Positions 16,887-25,440 of a stretch of 64,000 nt of DNA are shown one piece after another. The notes beneath the pieces were generated by a model, which was given only the letters and a program-made list of their open reading frames with translations, made no database searches and was not told where the DNA came from. Numbering within the stretch: position 1 is the stretch's first letter; each line of letters starts with the position of its first letter. The stretch comes from Thermotogae bacterium (GTDB lineage: Bacteria > Thermotogota > Thermotogae > Petrotogales > Petrotogaceae), in assembly GCA_024233675.1 (NCBI GenBank), contig JACKPH010000002.1:124001-188000 (forward strand), given 5' to 3'. The translations under genes and the position numbers were made by a program.

Positions 16887-19556
16887 ATGGGGGACTTATA
16901 TCTCATAGACGGAACAGGAATTGCATACAGAGCATTTTTTGCTCTCGAAGGATTTTTTCAGAATCAGGAAGGCATACCTACAAATGCTACCTTCGGAGTA
17001 GTACGTATGATAAAAAAAATACTTGATGATTTTATAAGATTAGATGATGATTCTATTGTTTTTGTAATGGATAAAAAAACAAAAACATACAGACATGAAC
17101 TTTTGGAAAGCTATAAAGCACAGCGCCCCAAAGCTCCTGATGAATTTATAATTCAGATTCCTTATATAACAGAAGTAGTTGAAAATATGGGAATACCTGT
17201 TCTTACACTTGATGCCCATGAAGCTGATGATATAATAGCAACACTCGCTGTAAAAGGAAAAAATAAATTTGATAATATTTATATTATTACTTCGGATAAA
17301 GATATGATGCAGCTTGTTAAAGAAAACATTTATATTTTAAGACCTGAAAAAGGTATAACTGATATAAAAATGTATAACAGGGATAAAGTTTATGAAAAAA
17401 TGGGTGTTTATCCTGAAAATATAGTTGATCTTCTTGCACTTATGGGTGATAAGGCTGATAATATTCCAGGAGTAAAAGGCATAGGCGTAAAAACTGCCCA
17501 AAAACTTGTAGATGAATTCGGAACGGTTGAAAAAATTTATGAAGGTATTGAAAATATAAAAGGCTCAGTTAAAACAAAACTGGAATCAGATAAAGATATG
17601 GCTTTTCTTTCAAAGAAACTTATAGAACTAATACTTGATGCACCTATAGATTTTGATGAAAATAATTACACTTATAAGGGATTTAAAAATGAACTTACCG
17701 AAAATCTTAAAAATCTGAATTTTAAATCTATAATACGTGAATTTAATCTTTCTGACGAAACTCCGGAAGAAGATAATAATAAAACTGATTATTCAAAAAA
17801 AGTTGAGTATAAAAATATAGAAATAAACGATATTGAAAGATTTTTAGCAGAACACGGAAATGATATTTTTATATCATTTGATCTCGAAACAGATTCTGTA
17901 GATCCCGTAAAAGCAAAAATACTGGGAATAGCTCTTTCTTTTAAACCTTTTGAGGGCTTCTATATTAATATAGGTAAATTATCAGAAGATGAAAAAAAAC
18001 CTATCATTTATAAAGTAACTGATTTTCTTAAAGATAAAAAAATAATCGGACAAAATATAAAATACGATATTATAGTTTTGTCAAATTACGGCATAAATAC
18101 AGAAAATATTTACTTTGATACTATGATAGCAGCTTATCTTACAGAACCGGATGAAAGAAAATTTAATATGGATGATCTTGCAGAAAAATATCTTAACTAC
18201 AATACAGTTAAGTATAAAGAACTCTTTCAGAATAAACTTTTTGCAACATCGCTTAATGATATAGACAATAAAGAAGTTACAAATTACGCCGGTGAAGATG
18301 CCGATATAACATACAGACTTTACGATGTACTAAAGGAAAAATTAAAACAGGAAAACACAGAGAATCTTTTCAGTAATATTGAAATACCGTTTATATATGT
18401 ACTGAAAGATATGGAAAAAAACGGAGTATTTTTTGATATTCCGTATTTAAAATCGCTTGAAACCGAATACACAAATCTTTCAAACTCCATACAGGAAAAA
18501 ATATTTACTTATTCCGGAACAAATTTTAATCCAAATTCTCCAAAACAGATATCAGAATTACTTTTTAACAAATTAGGACTTAAAGGCAATAAAAAAACAA
18601 AAACCGGATCTTATTCTACCGATGCGGAATCACTCGAATATTTAAGATCAGAACATCCTGTAGTAGATCTTATTCTTGAAAACAGAAAATATCAGAAATT
18701 ACTTTCAACATACATAACAGCAATACCTAAACTTGTAAATCCTATTACAAAAAGAGTTCACAGTACTTTTAGCCAAACAGTTGCTGCAACAGGACGTCTA
18801 AGTTCTTCCGACCCAAATCTTCAGAATCTCCCGATAAAAGATTCTGAGGGGGAAAAAATAAGAAAAGCCGTAAAAGCTCAGGATAACGGAAATATACTTT
18901 TAAGTGCTGATTATTCACAGATAGAATTAAGAATACTGGCTCATCTAAGCCAGGATCCTGTTCTTACTGAAGCTTACAGAAATGAAAAAGATATACATTC
19001 ACTTACAGCCTCAAAAATTTTCGGTGTTCCTATAGAAGATGTTGATACAGAAATGCGACGTGTGGGGAAAACCATAAATTTCTCAATAATATACGGAATA
19101 AGTGCTTACGGTCTTTCCGGAAGAATAGATATTTCCATGAAAAAATCAAAAGAATTTATAGATAAATACTTTGAACTGTACAGCGGCGTAAAACTTTATC
19201 AGGAAAATATTTTAAAAGAATCCAAAAAAACAGGTTACGTTGAAACCATTTTCGGAAGAAAAAGATACCTTAATAAAATCCGCGGGAATAAAGGTGATAT
19301 AGAAAGAATTGCTATAAATTCACCTATACAGGGAACCGCTGCCGATATAATGAAAATAGCCATGATAAACATGAGAAAAAAACTTCCGGATTATGCAAAA
19401 ATAATTCTACAGGTTCACGATGAGGTTCTGATAGAACTTCCGGAATCAAAAGCCGAAGAAATTTCAGAAATAGTAAAAAATGAAATGGAAAACGCTGTAG
19501 TTCTTAACATCCCTTTAAAAGCAGATATTCATTACGGCAAAAACTGGGAAAAATAA
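16887..19556 (+). CDS. polA: DNA polymerase I
   Basis: This 889-residue three-domain enzyme starts with the 5'-3' exonuclease (1-290; TSDKDMMQLV, LMGDKADNIPGVKGIG). The 3'-5' proofreading domain follows, with intact acidic residues: FDLETDS near 328, GQNIKYD, and YAGEDADITYRL near 467. The polymerase domain has DYSQIELRILAHLSQD near 673, RRVGKTINFSIIYG near 723 and VHDEV near 842. Proofreading therefore looks active, unlike in Taq. The Shine-Dalgarno is CGGAGGTGA. It follows the Wzi-like pair closely enough to share a transcript. Confidence 0.97.
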   Translation: MGDLYLIDGTGIAYRAFFALEGFFQNQEGIPTNATFGVVRMIKKILDDFIRLDDDSIVFVMDKKTKTYRHELLESYKAQRPKAPDEFIIQIPYITEVVENMGIPVLTLDAHEADDIIATLAVKGKNKFDNIYIITSDKDMMQLVKENIYILRPEKGITDIKMYNRDKVYEKMGVYPENIVDLLALMGDKADNIPGVKGIGVKTAQKLVDEFGTVEKIYEGIENIKGSVKTKLESDKDMAFLSKKLIELILDAPIDFDENNYTYKGFKNELTENLKNLNFKSIIREFNLSDETPEEDNNKTDYSKKVEYKNIEINDIERFLAEHGNDIFISFDLETDSVDPVKAKILGIALSFKPFEGFYINIGKLSEDEKKPIIYKVTDFLKDKKIIGQNIKYDIIVLSNYGINTENIYFDTMIAAYLTEPDERKFNMDDLAEKYLNYNTVKYKELFQNKLFATSLNDIDNKEVTNYAGEDADITYRLYDVLKEKLKQENTENLFSNIEIPFIYVLKDMEKNGVFFDIPYLKSLETEYTNLSNSIQEKIFTYSGTNFNPNSPKQISELLFNKLGLKGNKKTKTGSYSTDAESLEYLRSEHPVVDLILENRKYQKLLSTYITAIPKLVNPITKRVHSTFSQTVAATGRLSSSDPNLQNLPIKDSEGEKIRKAVKAQDNGNILLSADYSQIELRILAHLSQDPVLTEAYRNEKDIHSLTASKIFGVPIEDVDTEMRRVGKTINFSIIYGISAYGLSGRIDISMKKSKEFIDKYFELYSGVKLYQENILKESKKTGYVETIFGRKRYLNKIRGNKGDIERIAINSPIQGTAADIMKIAMINMRKKLPDYAKIILQVHDEVLIELPESKAEEISEIVKNEMENAVVLNIPLKADIHYGKNWEK

Positions 19557-19564
19557 AATATATT

Positions 19565-19592
19565 TTGTAAGTCAAAAGCTTTCTGATATAAT
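19565..19592 (+). promoter_or_regulatory. Promoter of the rimO-pgsA-thpR-recA operon
   Basis: TTGTAA at 19565-19570, 16-base spacer, TATAAT at 19587-19592, about 40 bases before rimO. Confidence 0.65.
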
Positions 19593-19630
19593 ATTATGAT
19601 ATGTAAATATTTTATACAAGGAGCGTTTTA

Positions 19631-20941
19631 ATGAAAAAGTTTAATATTGTAAGATTAGGATGCCCAAAGAATGATGCCGATATGGACATCCTTAGAGGTA
19701 TATTTGAAAATAAAAATTATATTTATGAAGAAAACCCTGCAGAATGTGACTATATAATTATAGACACCTGCGGATTTATTGATTCGGCAAAAAAAGAATC
19801 AGTAGAAACCATACTTGAATATTCACAATACAGGGAAATAAATCCTAAAGTAAAAATAATCGCTGTGGGCTGTTTTGTTCAGAGATATTATGATGAATTA
19901 AAAAAAGATCTGACAGAAGCTGACGGACTTATAGGAGTTGTTCCTCCTCAAAAAATATACGATACAATAAATTCGGAAAAATTTTCATATTATAATGAAA
20001 TTCCGGAAGATACTTATAAATGCGAATACAGATATATTCCGGAAACTCCGTATGCTTACGTAAAAATTGCAGACGGCTGCAGCAGAAAATGTGCATTTTG
20101 TTCTATACCTTATTTTAAAGGTGACCCTAAAAGCAGGGAAATAGAAGATATAAAAAATGAAGTTGAATTTCTTGTAAAAAACGGAAAAAAAGAAATAATT
20201 CTTGTTTCACAGGACAACACATTATACGGAACAAACATTTATAAAAAGCAGGCTTTACCGGATCTTTTATCAGAATTAAACAGTATACCGGGTAATTTCT
20301 GGATAAGAGTCATGTATCTCCATCCTGATTTTCTTTCGGATGAAATAATAGATTCAATACACAAAAATGAAAAAGTACTTAATTATTTTGATGTGCCAAT
20401 GCAGTGTGGTTCTGACAGCGTACTAAAATTAATGGGCAGAATTAAAAACACCGGAGAACTTGAAAAACTTTCGCAAAAAATACGTAAAACCCCTTCTATT
20501 CTTAGAACATCTATAATAGTAGGATTTCCGGGAGAATCGGAAGAAGATTTTGAAAAAACTTTGGATTTTATTGACAAAACTGAATTTGATAAATTAGGAG
20601 CTTTTGTTTATTCAGAAGAAGAAGGTACTCCTGCTCACAAAATAAAACCAAAGATTTCTAAAAAGGTTAAAGAAAAAAGACTTGAAACACTTATGAATCT
20701 TCAGAAAGATATTTCTTCCGAAAAAATGGAATCTTATATTGATGATGTACTGGATGTTCTGATAGAAGAATACGATAACGGTGTTTATATAGGAAGAACT
20801 TTTATGGATGCACCGGATATAGACGGAAATGTTTTTGTAAAATCGGAAAATCAGCTTAATTTAAACGAATTTTATAAAGTAAAAATAACCGGGTCATATG
20901 AATACGACCTTGAAGGTGAAATTATCGGAGGAAATCAATGA
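19631..20941 (+). CDS. rimO: Ribosomal protein uS12 (Asp-89) methylthiotransferase
   Basis: RimO is a radical-SAM enzyme that adds a methylthio group to uS12. The N-terminal UPF0004 domain has RLGCPKNDADMD, IDTCGFIDSAKKES and VGCFVQRY, whose three cysteines bind the auxiliary cluster. The radical-SAM motif is ADGCSRKCAFCSIP (CxxxCxxC, about residue 150). A C-terminal TRAM domain ends in GEIIGG. The asparagine-aspartate pattern CPKN and FIDSAKKES favour RimO over MiaB. Its stop overlaps the pgsA start (ATGA). Confidence 0.95.
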   Translation: MKKFNIVRLGCPKNDADMDILRGIFENKNYIYEENPAECDYIIIDTCGFIDSAKKESVETILEYSQYREINPKVKIIAVGCFVQRYYDELKKDLTEADGLIGVVPPQKIYDTINSEKFSYYNEIPEDTYKCEYRYIPETPYAYVKIADGCSRKCAFCSIPYFKGDPKSREIEDIKNEVEFLVKNGKKEIILVSQDNTLYGTNIYKKQALPDLLSELNSIPGNFWIRVMYLHPDFLSDEIIDSIHKNEKVLNYFDVPMQCGSDSVLKLMGRIKNTGELEKLSQKIRKTPSILRTSIIVGFPGESEEDFEKTLDFIDKTEFDKLGAFVYSEEEGTPAHKIKPKISKKVKEKRLETLMNLQKDISSEKMESYIDDVLDVLIEEYDNGVYIGRTFMDAPDIDGNVFVKSENQLNLNEFYKVKITGSYEYDLEGEIIGGNQ

Positions 20942-21492
20942 ATCTCGCAAATACTCTCTCTCTTTCAAGAATATTTCTTACAGTACCTATTTTTATATTA
21001 ACCTATATGGGGGAAAACTATTATCCTTTCGCACTTATAATATTTATAATTGCTTCTTTGACCGACATGTTTGACGGTATGGCGGCAAGAAAGCTAAACC
21101 AGGTAACTGATATAGGGAAATTTCTTGATCAGATATGCGATAAAATAATGATAAATACTGTTTTTATTATCCTGCTCTCGGTAAACCTTATTCCGGGATG
21201 GTTTGTAGCTGTAATTGTTGCGAGGGATACCTTTGTAAACGGTATAAGACTTATTCTTGCGAACAGAAATGTAGTAGTTGCTGCTGACAAACTCGGAAAA
21301 CTAAAAACGGTTCTTCAGATAGTTCTTATTTCACTTATTTATTTTTATTACTCTCTTTTTAACGGCGGAAATGTAAATACAGTTTTAGAATCACTGAATA
21401 TATTCATAAATATTCTTGTATATATAACCGCCTTTATAAGTGTATTTTCCGGTATAAATTATTTTGTAAAAAATTCTAAATCCATAAAATAA
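20938..21492 (+). CDS. pgsA: CDP-diacylglycerol-glycerol-3-phosphate 3-phosphatidyltransferase
   Basis: This integral membrane enzyme commits CDP-diacylglycerol to phosphatidylglycerol synthesis. It carries the complete CDP-alcohol phosphotransferase motif D-x2-D-G-x2-A-R-x8-G-x3-D-x3-D between about residues 41 and 66. Hydrophobic helices flank the motif; total length is 184. It is coupled to rimO by ATGA, with GGAGG upstream. A related alcohol acceptor cannot be excluded from sequence alone, but length and motif context fit PgsA. Confidence 0.9.
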   Translation: MNLANTLSLSRIFLTVPIFILTYMGENYYPFALIIFIIASLTDMFDGMAARKLNQVTDIGKFLDQICDKIMINTVFIILLSVNLIPGWFVAVIVARDTFVNGIRLILANRNVVVAADKLGKLKTVLQIVLISLIYFYYSLFNGGNVNTVLESLNIFINILVYITAFISVFSGINYFVKNSKSIK

Positions 21493-21533
21493 CCTCTTTA
21501 TTATCTGCCCTTAATAATATTGGGGGGATACTC

Positions 21534-22115
21534 ATGAAAGAAAAACTTTACAGAACATTTATAGCTCTGGAATCAAATAAAGAATTAAAAGCTCTTATGG
21601 AAACACTTATCGAAAAATTAAAAAAAATAGGTTTTAAATCAAACTGGACAAAAAATGAAAATGTACATCTTACAATGCTTTTCTTAGGTAATATAAGTAT
21701 GCAGCAAATCGCAAAAATTTCTTATAAAGCCGGAGAAAGAATTTTTGGTTTTCCGACATTTACCTTTAAAGTTGACAAACTGGGATATTTTACGGATAAC
21801 GGTATTCCTAAAGTATTATGGCTAAATGTATCCGGCGGGGAAACTTTAAACGGTCTTTACAGTGAATTCAAAAAAAGTGTTATTCAGTCTGATATCGAAA
21901 TTTCTTCAGAATCTTTTGTTCCGCATATAACCGTAGGAAGAGTTAAAAAACATCCTGATTATTGGGATCATCTTATAAAAGAAATAACTTTTGAACCTAT
22001 AGATGTTCCTGTAAACTCAGTAGGACTTTATTCTTCCCAACTAAAAAAAACAGGTCCGGTATATACCAAACTATATACCATTGATTTCGAAGGAGGCGTA
22101 ATAATTAATGGCTAA
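21534..22115 (+). CDS. thpR: RNA 2',3'-cyclic phosphodiesterase (2H phosphoesterase)
   Basis: ThpR/LigT-type protein of 193 residues. The two H-x-T motifs are HLTMLFLGNI (about residue 43) and HITVGRVK (about 131), which form the twin-histidine active site. It opens with YRTFIALES, as LigT proteins do. It hydrolyses 2',3'-cyclic phosphate ends of RNA. The last 8 bases overlap the start of recA (ATGGCTAA). thpR next to recA, after pgsA, is a common arrangement. Confidence 0.92.
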   Translation: MKEKLYRTFIALESNKELKALMETLIEKLKKIGFKSNWTKNENVHLTMLFLGNISMQQIAKISYKAGERIFGFPTFTFKVDKLGYFTDNGIPKVLWLNVSGGETLNGLYSEFKKSVIQSDIEISSESFVPHITVGRVKKHPDYWDHLIKEITFEPIDVPVNSVGLYSSQLKKTGPVYTKLYTIDFEGGVIING

Positions 22116-23331
22116 ATCTTCTAATAACTCTAAAGAACCTAATAAACAGGATTTACTTGAAAAACTTGTAAAAGAATTAGAAAAAAACCATGGCGCCGGT
22201 TCCGTAATGCTCATGGGTAAAGGTATCGAAAACAAAGAAATAAAAGTTATACCTACAGGCTGTCTTGCCCTTGACATGGCATTAGGTGTTGGCGGATTTC
22301 CGAGAGGCCGTATTATAGAAATATACGGTAACGAATCTTCAGGAAAAACCACACTTGCTCTTCAGGCTGTAGCAGAAGTTCAGAAAAGAGGCGGAGTATC
22401 AGCATTTGTCGATGCCGAACATGCTCTGGATATAGAATATGCAGGAAAATTAGGTGTGGATATTGATAATTTAATAGTTTCACAGCCGGATTACGGAGAA
22501 CAGGCCCTTGAAATCGTTGACTCTCTTGTAAGATCAAATATGGTTGATATGATAATTCTTGATTCTGTTGCAGCTCTTGTACCGAAAACAGAAATAGAAG
22601 GCTCAATGGGAGATGCCCATGTAGGACTTCAGGCAAGATTAATGTCTCAGGCATTAAGAAAACTTGCAGGTTCTGTGAACAAATCAAAAACTATAGTTGT
22701 TTTCATAAACCAGGTAAGAATGAAAATAGGTGTAATGTACGGAAATCCTGAAACAACTACAGGCGGTGTAGCTTTAAAATTTTATTCCACAATAAGAATT
22801 GAAGTAAGAAAAGGTACACAGATAAGAGAAGGAAAAGATGCAATAGGTTCGGAAACAAATTTAAAAGTTGTAAAAAACAAAGTTGCACCTCCTTTTAAAG
22901 AAGTAAAAGTTGATATGATTTACGGTAAAGGTATAGCAAGAGAAAATGATATATTTAATCTTGCGGTTGAAAATGAATTAATTTTAAGAAAAGGTGCATG
23001 GTTCTTCCTTGTAAATGAAAAAGAAGAAGAAATCAGCATAGGTCAGGGAAAAGTTAATTCTGTAAATTATCTTCTTGAAAATCCTGAGCTAATTGACTAC
23101 CTCGAATATAAAATAAGATCAAAATTTGAAGTTCCTATTCCGGAAGATTTAGCTGAAAAATTCAATTCCAAAAAACCAGCAAAATCAAAAACGGAAAAGA
23201 AAACAACTACTAAAAAATCAGCTAAATCTTCTGCTGAGGATTCTGCGGATGAAATTCCGGAAGATAACGCCACTGATGATAATATCAATGATGATTACAC
23301 CGAAAATTATCCGGAAGAAGAAAATGAATAA
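22108..23331 (+). CDS. recA: Recombinase A
   Basis: RecA forms filaments on single-stranded DNA for homologous recombination and the SOS response. Visible motifs are GNESSGKTTLALQAV (Walker A, near residue 73), DMIILDSVAALVPK (Walker B), the L1/L2 loop regions GLQARLMSQALRK and VGNPETTTGGVALKFY-like sequence, and KVVKNKVAPPFK. At 407 residues it is long because of a C-terminal tail that is first lysine-rich and then strongly acidic, a frequent autoregulatory feature. recX follows with an 8-nt overlap. Confidence 0.98.
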   Translation: MAKSSNNSKEPNKQDLLEKLVKELEKNHGAGSVMLMGKGIENKEIKVIPTGCLALDMALGVGGFPRGRIIEIYGNESSGKTTLALQAVAEVQKRGGVSAFVDAEHALDIEYAGKLGVDIDNLIVSQPDYGEQALEIVDSLVRSNMVDMIILDSVAALVPKTEIEGSMGDAHVGLQARLMSQALRKLAGSVNKSKTIVVFINQVRMKIGVMYGNPETTTGGVALKFYSTIRIEVRKGTQIREGKDAIGSETNLKVVKNKVAPPFKEVKVDMIYGKGIARENDIFNLAVENELILRKGAWFFLVNEKEEEISIGQGKVNSVNYLLENPELIDYLEYKIRSKFEVPIPEDLAEKFNSKKPAKSKTEKKTTTKKSAKSSAEDSADEIPEDNATDDNINDDYTENYPEEENE

Positions 23332-23797
23332 TACTGATCCAAATGATGTAAAAGCAGCAGAAAATTCTGCGGCAAATCTTATCAGATTCAGAATGAGAAG
23401 TGAAAAAGAATTATCGGAAAGATTACGTGAAAAAGGGTTCTCTGAGGAAACTATAAAAACTGTAACTGAAAAATTAAAAAAACACGGTATTATAGATGAT
23501 GTTAAATTTTCTTATTTGATGGGGTATGAAAAGGCAACGTTATACGGTAAAGGAAAAATTTTCATAAAAAATTATCTATTACAGTTAGGTGTTGAAAAAT
23601 ACACAGTTTATGATACTATTGAAAAACTTGATCAGGAAGTAAATTTTTATAATTATGCTTTAGAAGAAGCGAAAAAACTTATTAAATTAAAAAAAGAAAA
23701 AAATAAAGTTGTTGATTCCCTTATGAGAAAAGGTTATGAATATACTTTAATAGAATATGTTATTAAGGATTTAACAGAAAGTTTTAAAGAAACCTAA
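23324..23797 (+). CDS. recX: Regulatory protein RecX
   Basis: RecX modulates RecA filaments. The 157-residue protein has the three-helix repeats: NLIRFRMRSEKELSERLREKG, EKLKKHGIIDDVKFSYLM, and a C-terminal repeat with VVDSLMRKGYEYTLIEYVI. The start ATG 23324 overlaps the end of recA (ATGAATAA). A longer frame from 23249 merely reads through recA. Confidence 0.9.
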   Translation: MNNTDPNDVKAAENSAANLIRFRMRSEKELSERLREKGFSEETIKTVTEKLKKHGIIDDVKFSYLMGYEKATLYGKGKIFIKNYLLQLGVEKYTVYDTIEKLDQEVNFYNYALEEAKKLIKLKKEKNKVVDSLMRKGYEYTLIEYVIKDLTESFKET

Positions 23798-23818
23798 TTT
23801 ACAATGAGGAGGAAAAGT

Positions 23819-25366
23819 ATGGTTGTTACAATAATAGCAGTAATTATAACTGCAGCTGTTGCAATTACTGCTGGTATATATTTGGGAAATAAAAATTTTT
23901 TAGGTAAACTGGCTTTCGAGAAAGAGCAGCTTCAGAAAGAAATTGAACTTTCAAAAAAAGAAGCAAAATCAATAGTTGAAAAAGCAAAGGAAGATGCAGC
24001 TTCTGCCAGAAAAAAAGAAGTTCTGGAAGCAAGAGAAGAAATACATAAAATAAGAGATGACTTTGACAGGGATTCAAAAAAGCAGCGTGATGAATTAAAA
24101 TCACTTGAAGAAAGACTGGTAAGAAGAGAAGAAAATATAGACAGAAAAGAACAGAACCTTGATTCTCTTAAAGAAAAACTGGAATCAGAAAAATCAGAAA
24201 TAGAAACATTGAATCAGGAAGCAAAGAACAAACTAAATGAAATAGCTAATTTAACAGAAGACCAGGCAAGAGAAATAATATTAACACAGGCAAAAGAAAA
24301 ATATGAAAAAGAACTTGCACAGAGATACGTGGAAATAAAAGATAATTACGAAGAAGATGCAAAAAGATATGCAAGATGGGTTATAACTACAGCAATACAG
24401 AGATATGCCTCTGATGTAACCTCAGAAATAACAACCTCTACAGTAACTCTTCCTACCGATGATATGAAAGGAAGAATAATCGGAAGAGAAGGAAGAAATA
24501 TCAGAACATTTGAAAAATTAACAGGAACAGATCTTATAATAGACGATACACCTGAAGTTGTTGTTCTGTCATGTTTTAATCCTTTAAGAAGAGAAATTGC
24601 AAGAAGAACTTTAAATGCTCTTGTTCTTGACGGAAGAATTCACCCGGCAAGAATAGAAGAACTTTATGAAAAATCAAAAAAAGAAATTGAAGAATATATA
24701 AAAGATGCCGGAAAAGAAGCTGTAATACGAGTAGGAATAAAAACACCTCATCCGGAAATTGTTAAATTACTCGGAAGATTAAAATTCAGAACGAGTTACG
24801 GTCAGGATGTTCTTGAACACTCAATAGAAGTTGCACAGTTTGCAGGTCTTATGGCAGAAGAATTGGGACTCAATACAGAAATTGCAAAAAGATCAGCTCT
24901 TATGCATGATTTAGGTAAAGCAATAGACCATGAAGTAGAAGGTTCACATGCTATTGTCGGCGGACAGATTGCAAAGAGATACGGAGAAAAACTCGAAGTT
25001 GTAAACGGAATTCAGTGTCATCATAGTGAAGTTGATACAATGACACCTGAAGCTGTACTTGTAGGAGCTGCAGATGCACTTTCCGCAGCAAGACCGGGAG
25101 CAAGAAGAGAAACCCTTGAAAATTATGTAAGAAGAATAGAACAGCTCGAAGAAATAGCAAAAGGCTTCAGATATGTTGACAAAGCTTATGCTATACAGGC
25201 AGGAAGAGAAGTAAGAATAATTGTACAGCCTGATAAAATAGATGATTTTGTTGCCGAAAAACTTGCCCAGGATATTTCATCTCAGATAGAAGAAAAAATG
25301 CAGTATCCGGGAGTAATAAAAGTTACAGTAATAAGAGAAAAAAGAAGCGTATCATACGCAACCTGA
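23819..25366 (+). CDS. rny: Ribonuclease Y
   Basis: RNase Y is a membrane-anchored endoribonuclease that starts mRNA decay. The order is an N-terminal membrane helix (1-25), a long charged coiled coil (about 30-190), a KH domain with GRIIGREGRNIRTFEK (near 218), and an HD domain with HSIEVAQFAG and ALMHDLGKAID (near 362). The C-terminus is GVIKVTVIREKRSVSYA, typical of the family. ATG 23804 lies within the Shine-Dalgarno (AGGAGG); ATG 23819 gives 515 residues. Confidence 0.97.
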   Translation: MVVTIIAVIITAAVAITAGIYLGNKNFLGKLAFEKEQLQKEIELSKKEAKSIVEKAKEDAASARKKEVLEAREEIHKIRDDFDRDSKKQRDELKSLEERLVRREENIDRKEQNLDSLKEKLESEKSEIETLNQEAKNKLNEIANLTEDQAREIILTQAKEKYEKELAQRYVEIKDNYEEDAKRYARWVITTAIQRYASDVTSEITTSTVTLPTDDMKGRIIGREGRNIRTFEKLTGTDLIIDDTPEVVVLSCFNPLRREIARRTLNALVLDGRIHPARIEELYEKSKKEIEEYIKDAGKEAVIRVGIKTPHPEIVKLLGRLKFRTSYGQDVLEHSIEVAQFAGLMAEELGLNTEIAKRSALMHDLGKAIDHEVEGSHAIVGGQIAKRYGEKLEVVNGIQCHHSEVDTMTPEAVLVGAADALSAARPGARRETLENYVRRIEQLEEIAKGFRYVDKAYAIQAGREVRIIVQPDKIDDFVAEKLAQDISSQIEEKMQYPGVIKVTVIREKRSVSYAT

Positions 25367-25380
25367 AATATTATTAAGAA

Positions 25381-25422
25381 TAAAGGAATCCTGGTGTTTA
25401 TTCATCATGATTCCTTTATTTA
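25381..25422 (+). terminator. Intrinsic terminator after rny
   Basis: TAAAGGAATC and its perfect complement GATTCCTTTA are separated by 18 bases and followed by TTTATT. The loop is long for a terminator, so it may be partial. Confidence 0.6.
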
Positions 25423-25440
25423 TTAGAAAGAGGTAAAAAA

